Shown: piece after piece, positions 1 to 6,302 of the stretch
Layout of the letters: each line of letters begins with the position of its first letter
Position numbering within the stretch: position 1 is the stretch's first letter
Source: Candidatus Latescibacterota bacterium
GTDB lineage: Bacteria > Latescibacterota > UBA2968 > GCA-2709665
Reading direction: 5' to 3'
DNA length: 6,302 nucleotides
Assembly (NCBI GenBank): GCA_030746455.1
Contig: JASLMQ010000620.1
Location: 1-6,302, forward strand
Translations under genes and position numbers: made by a program
The notes under the pieces: generated by a model
Databases searched by the model: none
Seen by the model: the letters and a program-made list of their open reading frames with translations, nothing else
What the model was told of the DNA's origin: nothing

Positions 1-46
1 TTGGCCTATGTGCTTTCGGTCCTCCACGCTCTCGACTCCTGACACA

Positions 47-71
47 GAGCCCCGGTCTACCTCCGGGACTC
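47..71 (-). terminator. Hairpin downstream of the beta-helix gene, possible terminator
   Basis: Read on the minus strand, GAGTCCCGG pairs with CCGGGGCTC around the 7-base loop AGGTAGA. This gives nine consecutive pairs if the single U.G wobble is allowed. The hairpin starts about 45 bases after the stop codon of the beta-helix gene. The sequence that follows is TGTGTCAGG, so there is no clear uridine tract. It may be an intrinsic terminator with a degenerate tail, as is common in G+C-rich genomes, or only an mRNA 3' end stabiliser. Confidence 0.42.
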
Positions 72-116
72 AGTGGACAATTTTCGTTTTTCAGTTCTCA
101 ATGCTTCTCGCCTCTC

Positions 117-1388
117 TCATTCCTCCTTTGCCCGCTCGACCTCCGTAGCCAACCCCACGAAGCTGCTCCCCGGCCATTCTATCTTCGTCGCCTTGGGTCC
201 GATACGTATCCCGATCTTTTGTATGCCCTTCCCCGTATCTCCGATCTTGCAGTCCCGGAAGATCAGGTCGTGTGTCTCTCCCCGGATGTCGATCCCCACG
301 CCGTCGGCGTCCGCTCCGTTGTCCATGATCTCACAGTTCTCGAGCACGTTTCGGTGACCGCCGAAAAACTCCGTCTCTTCCTTCCTGAAGTACACGCCGA
401 TCTTCCGGTTCCCCACGATCCGGCAGTTGCGGATCGTGTTGTCCGTATCCCGATGCCCCACCGAGATCCCGTAGTCCACGTTGTCGATGAACTCGCAGTC
501 CTCCACCAGCCCACCCATGACCCCCCAGCAGAAGAAGAAGCCCTGTCCGTTCCCGTTCGACACGCAATTCCGGTATACCGGACGCTGCGTGCCGCTGCCC
601 GGGTGCAGCCCCAGGTTGGCGTTGTTGACGCACGTCGTGTTGAGGATTTGCGGATCGTCGCACACCTGCAGGCTGATCCCGTCGCCGTTGTAGTTCCGGC
701 ACGTTACCCCGTCGATCACCACATCGTCGCACCACTGCATGAAGATGGCCCCGGCGTAGTTCCCGTTGATTTCCTCGTTCTCCTCGCGATTTCCGTCCAG
801 CACGATACCCTCGATCCGCACATCGTTCACGCGCTCGCCGCGGATCAGGGGATAGAGCGTGGCCGACGACGCCCCGTCCTTCAACCAGAAGTTCTTGTCC
901 AGACGCTTGTGCACCGTCAATGCGTTCCCGTCGATCCGCACGATGGTGAACTGCAGCGACTGGAACACGCCCTTCGGCCTCCGATCGCTCTGGAGCATCA
1001 CGCCCCCGCCCACGCTGAATCCCGCCGGATCCTCCACGTAGACCACCCGCTCGTACCAATCCGAATCGCGTGACAGCTTCGAACGCACCGAGGGCGTCTT
1101 CTTCAGCACGGTGTTCTCTCCGGAGCCACGCACCGTGACCTTCGAGTGCAGGTGCAGGGCGTTGCGCATCGAGTACTCACCGGGCAGGATGTGCAGCACC
1201 CCGCCCCCGAGACGCGCCACATAGTCCAGCGCGCCCTGAAGGGACTTGTCATCCGTCCCCTGGAAGTCTGCTTCTCCCTGTCCCACCGTGACCGTAATCT
1301 GCGTCGTCGGATCCCCCGTCCTCGGCAGATCCCCCCACGCCACCGTCGGTACCATTACGATCGCCAGCAGCAGTGTCACCGTCCTCAT
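117..1388 (-). CDS. Exported right-handed parallel beta-helix protein (pectate-lyase-like fold)
   Basis: This 423-residue protein begins with a signal peptide (short MR, hydrophobic TVTLLLAIVMVPTV, likely cleavage after AWG at about residue 19), so it is probably secreted or periplasmic. Residues about 50-95 have the usual opening of pectin-lyase-like proteins: an alpha segment, GGGVLHILPGEY, then VTVRGSGENTVLKK. Residues about 186-400 form successive coils with a repeated pattern of acidic or Asn residue, Cys, about five residues, Asn, then Gly and a hydrophobic residue. The cysteines are 230, 253, 275, 298, 322, 352 and 380. Such folds occur in polysaccharide lyases, hydrolases and epimerases; I see no residue set that fixes the reaction. 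The ATG at 1388 follows GGAGG with a 6-base gap. It lies 175 bases after the membrane-protein gene on the same strand, so cotranscription is possible. The fold is well supported, the substrate unknown. Confidence 0.85.
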   Translation of the reverse strand: MRTVTLLLAIVMVPTVAWGDLPRTGDPTTQITVTVGQGEADFQGTDDKSLQGALDYVARLGGGVLHILPGEYSMRNALHLHSKVTVRGSGENTVLKKTPSVRSKLSRDSDWYERVVYVEDPAGFSVGGGVMLQSDRRPKGVFQSLQFTIVRIDGNALTVHKRLDKNFWLKDGASSATLYPLIRGERVNDVRIEGIVLDGNREENEEINGNYAGAIFMQWCDDVVIDGVTCRNYNGDGISLQVCDDPQILNTTCVNNANLGLHPGSGTQRPVYRNCVSNGNGQGFFFCWGVMGGLVEDCEFIDNVDYGISVGHRDTDNTIRNCRIVGNRKIGVYFRKEETEFFGGHRNVLENCEIMDNGADADGVGIDIRGETHDLIFRDCKIGDTGKGIQKIGIRIGPKATKIEWPGSSFVGLATEVERAKEE

Positions 1389-1563
1389 ATCGCTCCTCCC
1401 GGTTCTGCATTTTGCGTTTGGCTAGTACTTTGCATTTTCCATTGCCCTGACTCGCCTGGCTTTCCAGGACTCCCTCTCAGCCCCATCCTGCCTCTTTGCC
1501 TAGCCCTAGCACCTTCGCCCCGCCCCTGCATTTTCCATTTCTAAATTTCCAATTTACAATGCC
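1389..1563. other. Spacer between the membrane-protein and beta-helix genes
   Basis: The spacer is A/T-rich at both ends and has a central stretch that is strongly pyrimidine-rich on the plus strand. It contains repeated TGCATTTT motifs (listed separately), a 5-bp stem CCTGG/CCAGG with a 4-base loop at 1455-1468, and a tandem CCTAGC hexamer at 1499-1510. The ribosome binding site of the beta-helix gene is at 1393-1400 (GGGAGGAG on the minus strand). I find no convincing promoter and no hairpin followed by a T tract. Confidence 0.6.
1406..1562 (-). repeat. Short A/T-rich direct repeats (TGCATTTTCCATT family)
   Basis: On the plus strand the 13-mer TGCATTTTCCATT occurs twice without mismatch, at 1431-1443 and 1527-1539, and its first eight bases occur again at 1406-1413. 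The second 13-mer runs into further related units (TTTCTAAAT, TTTCCAATT, ACAATGC) up to 1562, just before the stop of the membrane-protein gene. A related string follows the beta-helix gene: 88-104 matches 1546-1562 at 13 of 17 positions and ends in the same CAATGC. They look like units of a dispersed intergenic repeat. Function is unknown. Confidence 0.5.
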
Positions 1564-3567
1564 TTAGTAGTTATGGAAGCCGTGTCCTTGCCCCGGGAAC
1601 CAGATGATATCCACCACCATTCCCACGCCGATCCCAATGGCATATCCGATCACGGTTCCATAGAAGAACGGCTTGGCCTTGTCGTACATCCGCGGCCCCC
1701 CGACGCGCACGATCAGCAGCTTCGCCATCCACACCATCAGGATACTCAGCGCGTAGTACCGGGGCCCGGTCGTGTACTGGAACGCCAGGCCCAGCGGGTG
1801 CAGGGGCCACCACGCGAACCGACTACGCAGCAGCGCAAGGAGCGAGGCGAGGCCCGCTCCCCACAGCCAGACGCCAAGCTTCTGGATATCGAATATCGTC
1901 CTCTCGGATTCCCCGAGGGATTGCGCCATTCGCCCATAGATCCCGTGCGGCCCTTCCCACAGCGTCCACGACCGAAGGTAGAGCGCCGAATGGGAGTAGC
2001 AGAAGTAGATGATCGATGCCGCGCTCACGGTGAAGCCCACGACGAAGGCCAGGAACACCGTGCTCCCGACCCAGCCGCGCCCCTTCGTCACACCGTCCAT
2101 CGCCTTCAGGTGGTGGGGCAACATCTGCACCGTCTGCAGCCGCCCGGCACCGAAAAGCGCGCTGCTGTTCATCAGCTCCAGCGCCGTCAGGTTCTGTGGC
2201 GACATCTTGGACGTGCCCATCACCGACTTCATCCACCAACCGCCCTTACCGCCCACCGGAACCAGGTAGCCGAACCCGCTCGCCGCGATGTACTTGGCAG
2301 CCGTGAAGTAGGCGATGAACATCAGCACCATCTGCAGCAGTGCCATCGTCACCGTCATCCCGGTGGCCACGAAGTACCCGAGCACGTAGGCCGCGCACGC
2401 CACCAGCCCGAGGAGGGCCGCTCGGTACGACACCGGACCCTCACCTTCGCCGGTTCCTGCCCTCGCCTTGCGCCATACGTCGGCCAGGTGGTGCCGTGCC
2501 ATCCACACCGACCACACCACCAGCACGGTCATCGCCCCGTGGCTCTCCAGGTTGATGATCTCATTCCCTGTGGAGGGCTGCCCGGGCATGCCCACCGTGA
2601 ACCCGGTGCGGTTGAGGACGCCCACCTTGACAACGGCGAACAGCCCGAAGAACCAGAAGCTGAACAGGAGGTCCAGGCTGCAGAGGTAGCCCAACCCGAT
2701 AACGAGCGGCAGCACTCGCAGGTAGACCGGCGGGAAGTTTCGGGCCACCGCCATCGCCTTCGTGTTCACCGAGTCGAACAGCGTGATCCTGGGCACGGTA
2801 GGGTGGAAGAAGGTGATGATGTTCCAGAATATGATCCCCGCCGTCCACGCGAATCCCATCCAGAAGAGCGGCGACCGGAAGACGGCCGGGACGCACCGGC
2901 CCTCGTTGAATCCCTCCGTCAGGTCGACCGGGAAGCTCACCAGCGGATAGGTCAGCCGCTCGGCGTCGGCCCATTGGCGATGGAAGATCGTCGTCACGCA
3001 GAAGGCGGTGCCCGCCATGGCCAGGCACACGGAGAACCACCACCACACCGGCATCACCCAGCCTCTCCACGGCACCGACTCCCCTGCGCGCAGCCCGAAG
3101 TAGAACCGGTCCATCACCTCCGGGATCGGTTCCGGGAACGCCCACGCCGGCAGCTCGTCCAGGATGAGCTCGGCCCACCGATTCTCAGGTGTCGCAAAGA
3201 AGTGGGGCGCCGGGAGGCAACCGATCAGGTAGCCCATCCACCCCACGCCCGGCATCATCCCCGCGACCCAGGTCGTCCCGAAGATCACCATCAGCTCGGT
3301 GGTCGACAGCGCCCAGCGAGGAGCGATCCACGTGATCCCCATATTGATCACCACCCAGAGGGTGAACACGAGGACCAGTGAAACAGGGAAGTTTGACTTG
3401 ACCAGCGAGCCAACGTGGAGTACCATCTCGCCGGCATTTCCGTACAGGGCGATGCCCGCCGCGGTCAGCAGACCCAGCGCGACCGACCGCGCCGTGATCG
3501 CGGACTGCTTCCCCGTCCGTGGCTCCTCCGATTCTACCTGATGGGATGTTCGAGCTTCGGCCATCAT
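1564..3567 (-). CDS. Polytopic membrane protein, DUF6785/DUF6784-type, possible transporter
   Basis: This 667-residue inner-membrane protein of unknown function has roughly 13 hydrophobic segments (near residues 28-46, 62-82, 90-108, 173-193, 232-253, two in 281-317, 343-356, 382-402, 404-423, 499-523, 564-581, 603-621 and 636-656). I assign it from memory of the DUF6785/DUF6784 family. The shared features are AERLTYPL before the fifth segment, [11 protein letters not shown] near residue 590, and a C-terminal [14 protein letters not shown] segment rich in glycine. Family members known to me lack an assigned substrate; a transport role is inferred from topology only. An in-frame TTG at 3594 would add nine residues, but AGAAGG (3574-3579) sits 6 bases before the ATG at 3567, and the likely transcription start is too close to the TTG. 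It is followed by the exported beta-helix gene. No disruption is seen. Confidence 0.82.
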   Translation of the reverse strand: MMAEARTSHQVESEEPRTGKQSAITARSVALGLLTAAGIALYGNAGEMVLHVGSLVKSNFPVSLVLVFTLWVVINMGITWIAPRWALSTTELMVIFGTTWVAGMMPGVGWMGYLIGCLPAPHFFATPENRWAELILDELPAWAFPEPIPEVMDRFYFGLRAGESVPWRGWVMPVWWWFSVCLAMAGTAFCVTTIFHRQWADAERLTYPLVSFPVDLTEGFNEGRCVPAVFRSPLFWMGFAWTAGIIFWNIITFFHPTVPRITLFDSVNTKAMAVARNFPPVYLRVLPLVIGLGYLCSLDLLFSFWFFGLFAVVKVGVLNRTGFTVGMPGQPSTGNEIINLESHGAMTVLVVWSVWMARHHLADVWRKARAGTGEGEGPVSYRAALLGLVACAAYVLGYFVATGMTVTMALLQMVLMFIAYFTAAKYIAASGFGYLVPVGGKGGWWMKSVMGTSKMSPQNLTALELMNSSALFGAGRLQTVQMLPHHLKAMDGVTKGRGWVGSTVFLAFVVGFTVSAASIIYFCYSHSALYLRSWTLWEGPHGIYGRMAQSLGESERTIFDIQKLGVWLWGAGLASLLALLRSRFAWWPLHPLGLAFQYTTGPRYYALSILMVWMAKLLIVRVGGPRMYDKAKPFFYGTVIGYAIGIGVGMVVDIIWFPGQGHGFHNY

Positions 3568-3573
3568 CACCAG

Positions 3574-3579
3574 CCTTCT
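3574..3579 (-). promoter_or_regulatory. Ribosome binding site that selects ATG 3567
   Basis: AGAAGG on the minus strand lies six bases before ATG at 3567 and nine before the adjacent ATG at 3564. The upstream TTG at 3594 has no comparable site, so the ATG pair is preferred as the start of the membrane-protein gene. Confidence 0.55.
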
Positions 3580-3612
3580 ACCTTCGAAACTCAAGCACCG
3601 ACGTCAAGTCTG

Positions 3613-3641
3613 ACTATGGTGCTCCGGGCCCTCCCTGTCAA
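3613..3641 (-). promoter_or_regulatory. Sigma70-type promoter for the membrane-protein gene
   Basis: On the minus strand, TTGACA (3641-3636, six of six consensus matches) is followed after 17 bases by CATAGT (3618-3613, four of six matches including the key A and final T). Predicted transcription would start near 3606 and give a leader of about 40 bases before ATG 3567. This would make the alternative TTG start at 3594 almost leaderless. It is supported only by sequence pattern. Confidence 0.5.
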
Positions 3642-3697
3642 CGGTACCAAGTGGGTGGGAACGGTGCGGCGTCTTGCGGGCCTGGGTGACTTGGCTG

Positions 3698-3726
3698 TTG
3701 ACAAATCGGCAGTACTGGCCTATGCA
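3698..3726 (+). promoter_or_regulatory. Possible promoter for the yjbQ-family gene
   Basis: TTGACA at 3698-3703 is a perfect -35 box, with TATGCA at 3721-3726 after a 17-base spacer. The -10 box is weak (three of six matches) and lies in the 8-bp palindrome TATGCATA (3721-3728). A start near 3733 would leave a leader of about 39 bases before ATG 3772. The two -35 boxes of the divergent pair are 56 bases apart. Confidence 0.38.
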
Positions 3727-3758
3727 TACCGGCCCATTTTGGACGTACGCCAAAACGC

Positions 3759-3764
3759 AGGAGG
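3759..3764 (+). promoter_or_regulatory. Ribosome binding site of the yjbQ-family gene
   Basis: AGGAGG sits seven bases before ATG 3772. It decides the start, because the open frame continues upstream to 3415 into the divergent region and the oppositely oriented gene, with no similarity to the family there. Confidence 0.85.
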
Positions 3765-3771
3765 ATCTAAG

Positions 3772-4191
3772 ATGAAAAGCTATCGACACGAGCTCTGGAT
3801 AGACGTGCCCGACCGCCGGGCGTTCCTCAACATCACACCGGAGATCGAAGCCTGCCTTCAGGAGAGCGGGATCCGCGAAGGGCTATGCCTGGTCAACGCG
3901 ATGCATATCACGGCCTCGGTCTTCGTCAACGACAACGAATCGGGCCTCCATCAGGACTTCGATGGCTGGCTCGAGCGCCTGGCGCCGCACGAGCCCATCT
4001 CACAGTACCGGCACAATCTGACGGGCGAAGACAATGGGGACGCGCACCTCAAACGGCAAGTTATGGGGCGAGAGACCGTTGTCGCAGTCACCGACGGCAA
4101 CCTGGACTTCGGCCCGTGGGAGCAAATCTTCTACGGCGAATTTGACGGCAACAGAAGGAAGCGAGTGCTCGTTAAGATCATCGGGGAGTAG
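3772..4191 (+). CDS. yjbQ: UPF0047 / YjbQ-family protein (secondary thiamine-phosphate synthase-like)
   Basis: This is a 139-residue cytoplasmic protein of the usual length for the UPF0047/YjbQ family, with the family's conserved elements in order. They are [11 protein letters not shown] (residues 40-50; the His is the conserved active-cavity residue), VNDNESG (52-58), the YRHNL then EDNGDAHLK stretch (79-94), [21 protein letters not shown] (99-119) and [14 protein letters not shown] (121-134). Members form trimers, and some show weak thiamine-phosphate synthase activity, hence the database name; the physiological role is unsettled and nothing here points to thiamine. The start is fixed by AGGAGG seven bases upstream. 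It is the only plus-strand gene, divergent from the membrane-protein gene and convergent with the Nif3-like gene, so it is probably monocistronic. No odd residues or breaks are seen. Confidence 0.93.
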   Translation: MKSYRHELWIDVPDRRAFLNITPEIEACLQESGIREGLCLVNAMHITASVFVNDNESGLHQDFDGWLERLAPHEPISQYRHNLTGEDNGDAHLKRQVMGRETVVAVTDGNLDFGPWEQIFYGEFDGNRRKRVLVKIIGE

Positions 4192-4221
4192 CACACTCCC
4201 GAGGAGCAGCAGGTATCGGGA
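4181..4221. terminator. Overlapping hairpins in the convergent spacer, possible two-way terminator
   Basis: GGGAGT (4184-4189) pairs with ACTCCC (4195-4200) around AGCAC. With one bulged G the stem extends to eight pairs (TC at 4181-4182 with GA at 4201-4202) and includes the yjbQ stop codon. The middle arm TCCCGA (4197-4202) can instead pair with TCGGGA (4216-4221) across a 13-base loop. Neither is followed by a T tract on either strand. The position between the ends of two convergent genes suits a shared terminator. Confidence 0.38.
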
Positions 4222-4249
4222 ATACGGAGTCTGACGCCGACCTGTACGT

Positions 4250-5051
4250 CTAGTCCTCGGATGGCGCGCAAACGGTCCGGTATGGGCATCCCTGGGGCAG
4301 AAAGTGCACGGGTAGATCGGCGAAAGTGTGCTTCGTGTGTTCGTACAGGTTTTCCATCCCCCATTCCTCCTTCGCCCCGTGGTTCACCACGATATAGGGG
4401 ATGCCCAGCTCCTCATACAGCGCACCTTCCCGCACGTACCGGAAGTAGTCGTCGCAGATCACGCACACGTCCGCGCCCAGCTCCACCATCTGCTCGAGCT
4501 TGGTGATCGCCCCCGTGCCCAGCCCGATTCGGCTCACCTCCTGAGCCGGATCTCCCACGGCCAGCACGCACTCGTGTCCCACCGTGCGCACCCGTTCGGC
4601 CACGTGTTCGCACAGGGATCCGAACGTGTATCCCGATGCATCATCCAGCCGATAGTATCCCGCATCCACCAGGGGCTCTCCCTCGAACCCAAGACCCGCC
4701 GCCCAGCTGTCGCGGATGCCGATCCGGGGCATCGCGTCCCACACGTCGTGGCACCGGTACACGACCATCCCATTGTCGCGTAGCCACACCAGCTTCTCCT
4801 GCTCCAGAGGGCCTGCCTGCGTGGTCTCGTCCCCCTTCGTCGCCGCGCGGAAGATCGACTCGTGGCCCAGGAAGAAGTTGCACCCCATCTCGAGCGCCCG
4901 CCTGAGCGATTTCCAGTAGGGCTTCCACGCAACCGCGATTCCCGTCACCTCGGTCTCCGGGTCCCCGAACCGGAAGCCATCTACCCGTATCCTCCCAGTC
5001 CACCCACGTCCCGATCCCAACGAAATGCTCGTGTATCTCTGCCGCCTCCAT
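4250..5051 (-). CDS. Nif3-like dinuclear metal protein, split by an apparent frameshift
   Basis: With the frame repaired this is a 266-residue Nif3/DUF34-type protein, a cytoplasmic family that binds two metal ions and forms toroidal oligomers; its reaction is not established. Residues 1-22 (MEAAEIHEHFVGIGTWVDWEDT) are read in one frame and VDGFRFGDPETEVTGIAVAW onward in another; one surplus G in the run at 4984-4986 explains the switch. Candidate metal ligands, in corrected numbering, are His63 (LGHES), His101 and Asp105 (YRCHDVWD), and His224 and Glu228 (NHGAKEEWG). They match the usual H-H, H-x3-D, H-x3-E sets except that the second His of the first pair is Glu64. The start at 5051 has AAGGAGG seven bases upstream. 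The unbroken frame from 5056 would give an N-terminus unlike the family and a 2-base gap. It lies 83 bases after the lyase gene, probably cotranscribed. It may be intact if the extra base is an assembly error. Confidence 0.82.
4984..4986 (-). other. Apparent one-base insertion (frameshift site) in the Nif3-like gene
   Basis: The minus strand reads ATACGGGTAGAT here. Removing one G from the run of three joins ...WVDWEDT directly to VDGFRFGDPE... with no residue gained or lost at the junction. It is either a base-count error in the assembly or a recent inactivating mutation. The local sequence is not a known slippery heptamer, so programmed frameshifting is unlikely. Confidence 0.8.
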
Positions 5052-5058
5052 CCCATCG

Positions 5059-5065
5059 CCTCCTT
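5059..5065 (-). promoter_or_regulatory. Ribosome binding site of the Nif3-like gene
   Basis: AAGGAGG on the minus strand is seven bases before ATG 5051, the start of the family-like N-terminus, but only two bases before ATG 5056. The spacing therefore supports translation starting in the frame that is broken at 4984-4986. Confidence 0.75.
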
Positions 5066-5131
5066 GAGCTACCTGGTGCTGCAAACGTCCGGTATGCGCA
5101 CGGAAACCTTCTCCACTGGTGTTTGCCGGGG

Positions 5132-5146
5132 GCCTCATCCTGAGGC
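5132..5146. repeat. Perfect small inverted repeat over the lyase stop codon
   Basis: GCCTCA (5132-5137) and TGAGGC (5141-5146) form a 6-bp stem with a 3-base loop; the TGA stop of the lyase gene lies in one arm. On the minus strand it is followed by CCCCGGCAAAC, with no T tract, so it is more likely a weak 3' structure between two cotranscribed genes than a terminator. Confidence 0.4.
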
Positions 5147-6302
5147 AACAGCTGCCCAGGTCACCACCTTGTGCCGACCCCCATTGACGATTGCCGTGAT
5201 CGCCGTCGATCCGTCCTCTCTGGTCTCGATCTCCTCCACACCGGCCTCAACGACGTCCTCAGATCCACTAGACGGCACGAACAAGGCAGCGAATCCCTTC
5301 CTGGCCGTCTCGGCATCGGCCTCATAGTGCAGAACGGTTGTGGACTGCGGTGGGTCGCCGTACATCAGCCAGCGGTTGGCCTGCTCACTCTCGACCTTCC
5401 ATCGGGTCTGTCCGACGACCATGGTCAGGCCGGGGCCCTGCTCGTCTTTCACTTCCAAAGACAGCCCGTCCTGGGGAATTGTCAAGTGCCGGATCGGGAA
5501 GTGGAAGTTCTCCCATACCACCTCTCCATCCGGAAGGTCGAATTCGTCGAAGAGGATCCAGTACCGCCGGTGGATGAAGTAGACATGCCGGCGGAAGATG
5601 GCCTCCCCTCCCTCGCACTCAAGGCTGATCTGGCCCACGGCGTAGTCGAGCTCGCCGCCCGTTTCCCAGTGCAGAACCTGTGGCGCGGGGCTGTTGGGCA
5701 GCATCCTTTCACCCAGGGTGGGGCAATTGTGCCACCAGCTTCGCTTCGACAGTTCGCGCTCTCCCGTGTAGTAGTGCCCGCACCCGGGTTCGGTCAGAAG
5801 CCGCGTGCCGGCGGCGTAGATCTGGATCGAGAGCGTATCCGGGTGGTGGTGCCCACCGTCCGGACTCACATTGAACAACAGATAGTGGGCATCGCTCGAC
5901 CAGACAGACCGCATCGCTACGAGCTGAGCATCAGGCAAGAGCACCGATAGTGCTTCCGGTCGAGTACCGGCCCTACCCTCCGAGACCAGGTAGCGCCAGT
6001 CATCCCGTTCGAATGCCTCGGATGCCAGGTGGAGCAGGTCACGCTTTTCAGCGATGTCTGCAGTGAAGTCATCATTGATGCCGGGCGTGGTGAAGGTTGG
6101 CGTGAGGACCGAAACAAGGGACTGAGTCGCCAACTGCGTAAGGGAGTAGAATCGTTCGGGAAATTCCATCCCGGGATCGATCCGTCGACCCAGGTGGATC
6201 ATCGCAACAGGGTTCCCTATGAAGCCACAATGATATCCGAACGCGCGGTGGAAATGCGTTCCGTCCGGCAGTAGCTCGCGCTCCATTCCGGCAATGAAGT
6301 TC
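5135..6302 (-). CDS. Heparinase II/III-family polysaccharide lyase, C-terminal part
   Basis: The frame is open through the right edge (NFIAG precedes Met at 6286), so the start and most of the alpha-helical toroid domain lie outside; residue numbers below count from that Met. About residues 1-110 look like the end of the toroid (LLPDGTHFHRAFGYH, then a helical stretch). From about 115 the heparinase II/III-like beta-sandwich begins. It includes the signature HHHPDTLSIQIYAAG (146-160), RLLTEPGCGHY (162-172) and RSWWHNCP (182-189), followed by beta-rich sequence to residue 383. Family members cleave acidic polysaccharides such as heparin, heparan or alginate by beta-elimination, usually outside the cytoplasm and with a structural zinc in this sandwich. 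The substrate cannot be read here. The usual Asp of the LL-x-D-x-G segment is Glu166. The Nif3-like gene follows after 83 bases on the same strand. Confidence 0.87.
   Translation of the reverse strand, partial: NFIAGMERELLPDGTHFHRAFGYHCGFIGNPVAMIHLGRRIDPGMEFPERFYSLTQLATQSLVSVLTPTFTTPGINDDFTADIAEKRDLLHLASEAFERDDWRYLVSEGRAGTRPEALSVLLPDAQLVAMRSVWSSDAHYLLFNVSPDGGHHHPDTLSIQIYAAGTRLLTEPGCGHYYTGERELSKRSWWHNCPTLGERMLPNSPAPQVLHWETGGELDYAVGQISLECEGGEAIFRRHVYFIHRRYWILFDEFDLPDGEVVWENFHFPIRHLTIPQDGLSLEVKDEQGPGLTMVVGQTRWKVESEQANRWLMYGDPPQSTTVLHYEADAETARKGFAALFVPSSGSEDVVEAGVEEIETREDGSTAITAIVNGGRHKVVTWAAVASG

Noticed and set aside
219..1073. Open frame of 284 codons on the plus strand, antisense to the beta-helix gene
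   Set aside because: It is a low-complexity His/Val/Pro/Arg-rich translation and the opposite strand encodes an obvious signal peptide and beta-helix coils.
1455..1468. CCTGG-CTTT-CCAGG hairpin between the membrane-protein and beta-helix genes, considered as a terminator
   Set aside because: The stem is only five pairs, there is no T tract on either strand, and it is not next to a gene end.
1499..1510. Tandem CCTAGC hexamers
   Set aside because: Two copies only; expected by chance in a pyrimidine-rich spacer and not evidence of a repeat array.
1573..3381. Long open frame of 602 codons on the plus strand, antisense to the membrane-protein gene
   Set aside because: The translation is rich in His, Arg, Pro and Gln with no domain-like pattern. 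It mirrors the codon bias of the real gene on the other strand, which has clear membrane segments and family motifs.
3568..3594. TTG start nine codons upstream for the membrane-protein gene
   Set aside because: There is no good ribosome binding site, and it would be about 12 bases from the predicted transcription start; the ATG at 3567 has AGAAGG at a 6-base gap.
3415..3771. N-terminal extension of the yjbQ frame by 119 codons
   Set aside because: The extension overlaps the divergent gene and both promoter-like elements, and the AGGAGG site plus family length fix the start at 3772.
4980..4992. Programmed ribosomal frameshift in the Nif3-like gene
   Set aside because: ACGGGTA is not a slippery heptamer and no stimulatory Shine-Dalgarno or stable downstream hairpin is evident; a simple extra base is the more economical explanation.
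5171..5950. Open frame of 259 codons on the plus strand, antisense to the lyase gene
   Set aside because: It is an antisense shadow: no recognisable motifs, whereas the minus strand has the heparinase II/III signature.

Overview
The window is a G+C-rich bacterial stretch with five protein-coding genes and no RNA gene, insertion sequence or CRISPR array that I can see. The gene families suggest a free-living heterotroph from one of the lineages rich in large secreted and membrane proteins of unknown function (Planctomycetota, Armatimonadota, Lentisphaerota, Hydrogenedentota, Latescibacterota or similar). These families are a secreted right-handed beta-helix protein, a DUF6785/DUF6784-type polytopic membrane protein, a heparinase II/III-type polysaccharide lyase and a Nif3-like metal protein. 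This placement is inference from family content; no phylogenetic marker is present.

Layout, left to right: (i) bases 1-116 lie downstream of the first gene and hold a strong hairpin at 47-71. (ii) 117-1388, minus: exported beta-helix protein. (iii) 1389-1563: spacer with short A/T-rich repeated motifs. (iv) 1564-3567, minus: membrane protein with about 13 membrane segments. (v) 3568-3771: divergent control region with two outward-facing promoter-like elements, each having a perfect TTGACA box and a 17-base spacer. (vi) 3772-4191, plus: UPF0047/YjbQ-family protein. (vii) 4192-4249: short convergent spacer with competing hairpins. (viii) 4250-5051, minus: Nif3-like protein interrupted by an apparent one-base insertion at 4984-4986. 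(ix) 5135-6302, minus: C-terminal part of a heparinase II/III-family lyase that runs off the right edge.

Functionally, the lyase and the beta-helix protein point to acidic-polysaccharide or other glycan processing at or outside the membrane, and the large membrane protein could be a transporter for a product. The Nif3-like and YjbQ proteins are cytoplasmic proteins of uncertain role. A shared pathway is only inferred: the lyase and the Nif3-like gene form one probable minus-strand unit, the membrane protein and beta-helix gene another, and the yjbQ gene stands alone between them. The most solid unusual observation is the Nif3 frameshift. The membrane protein is the best candidate for undescribed function.
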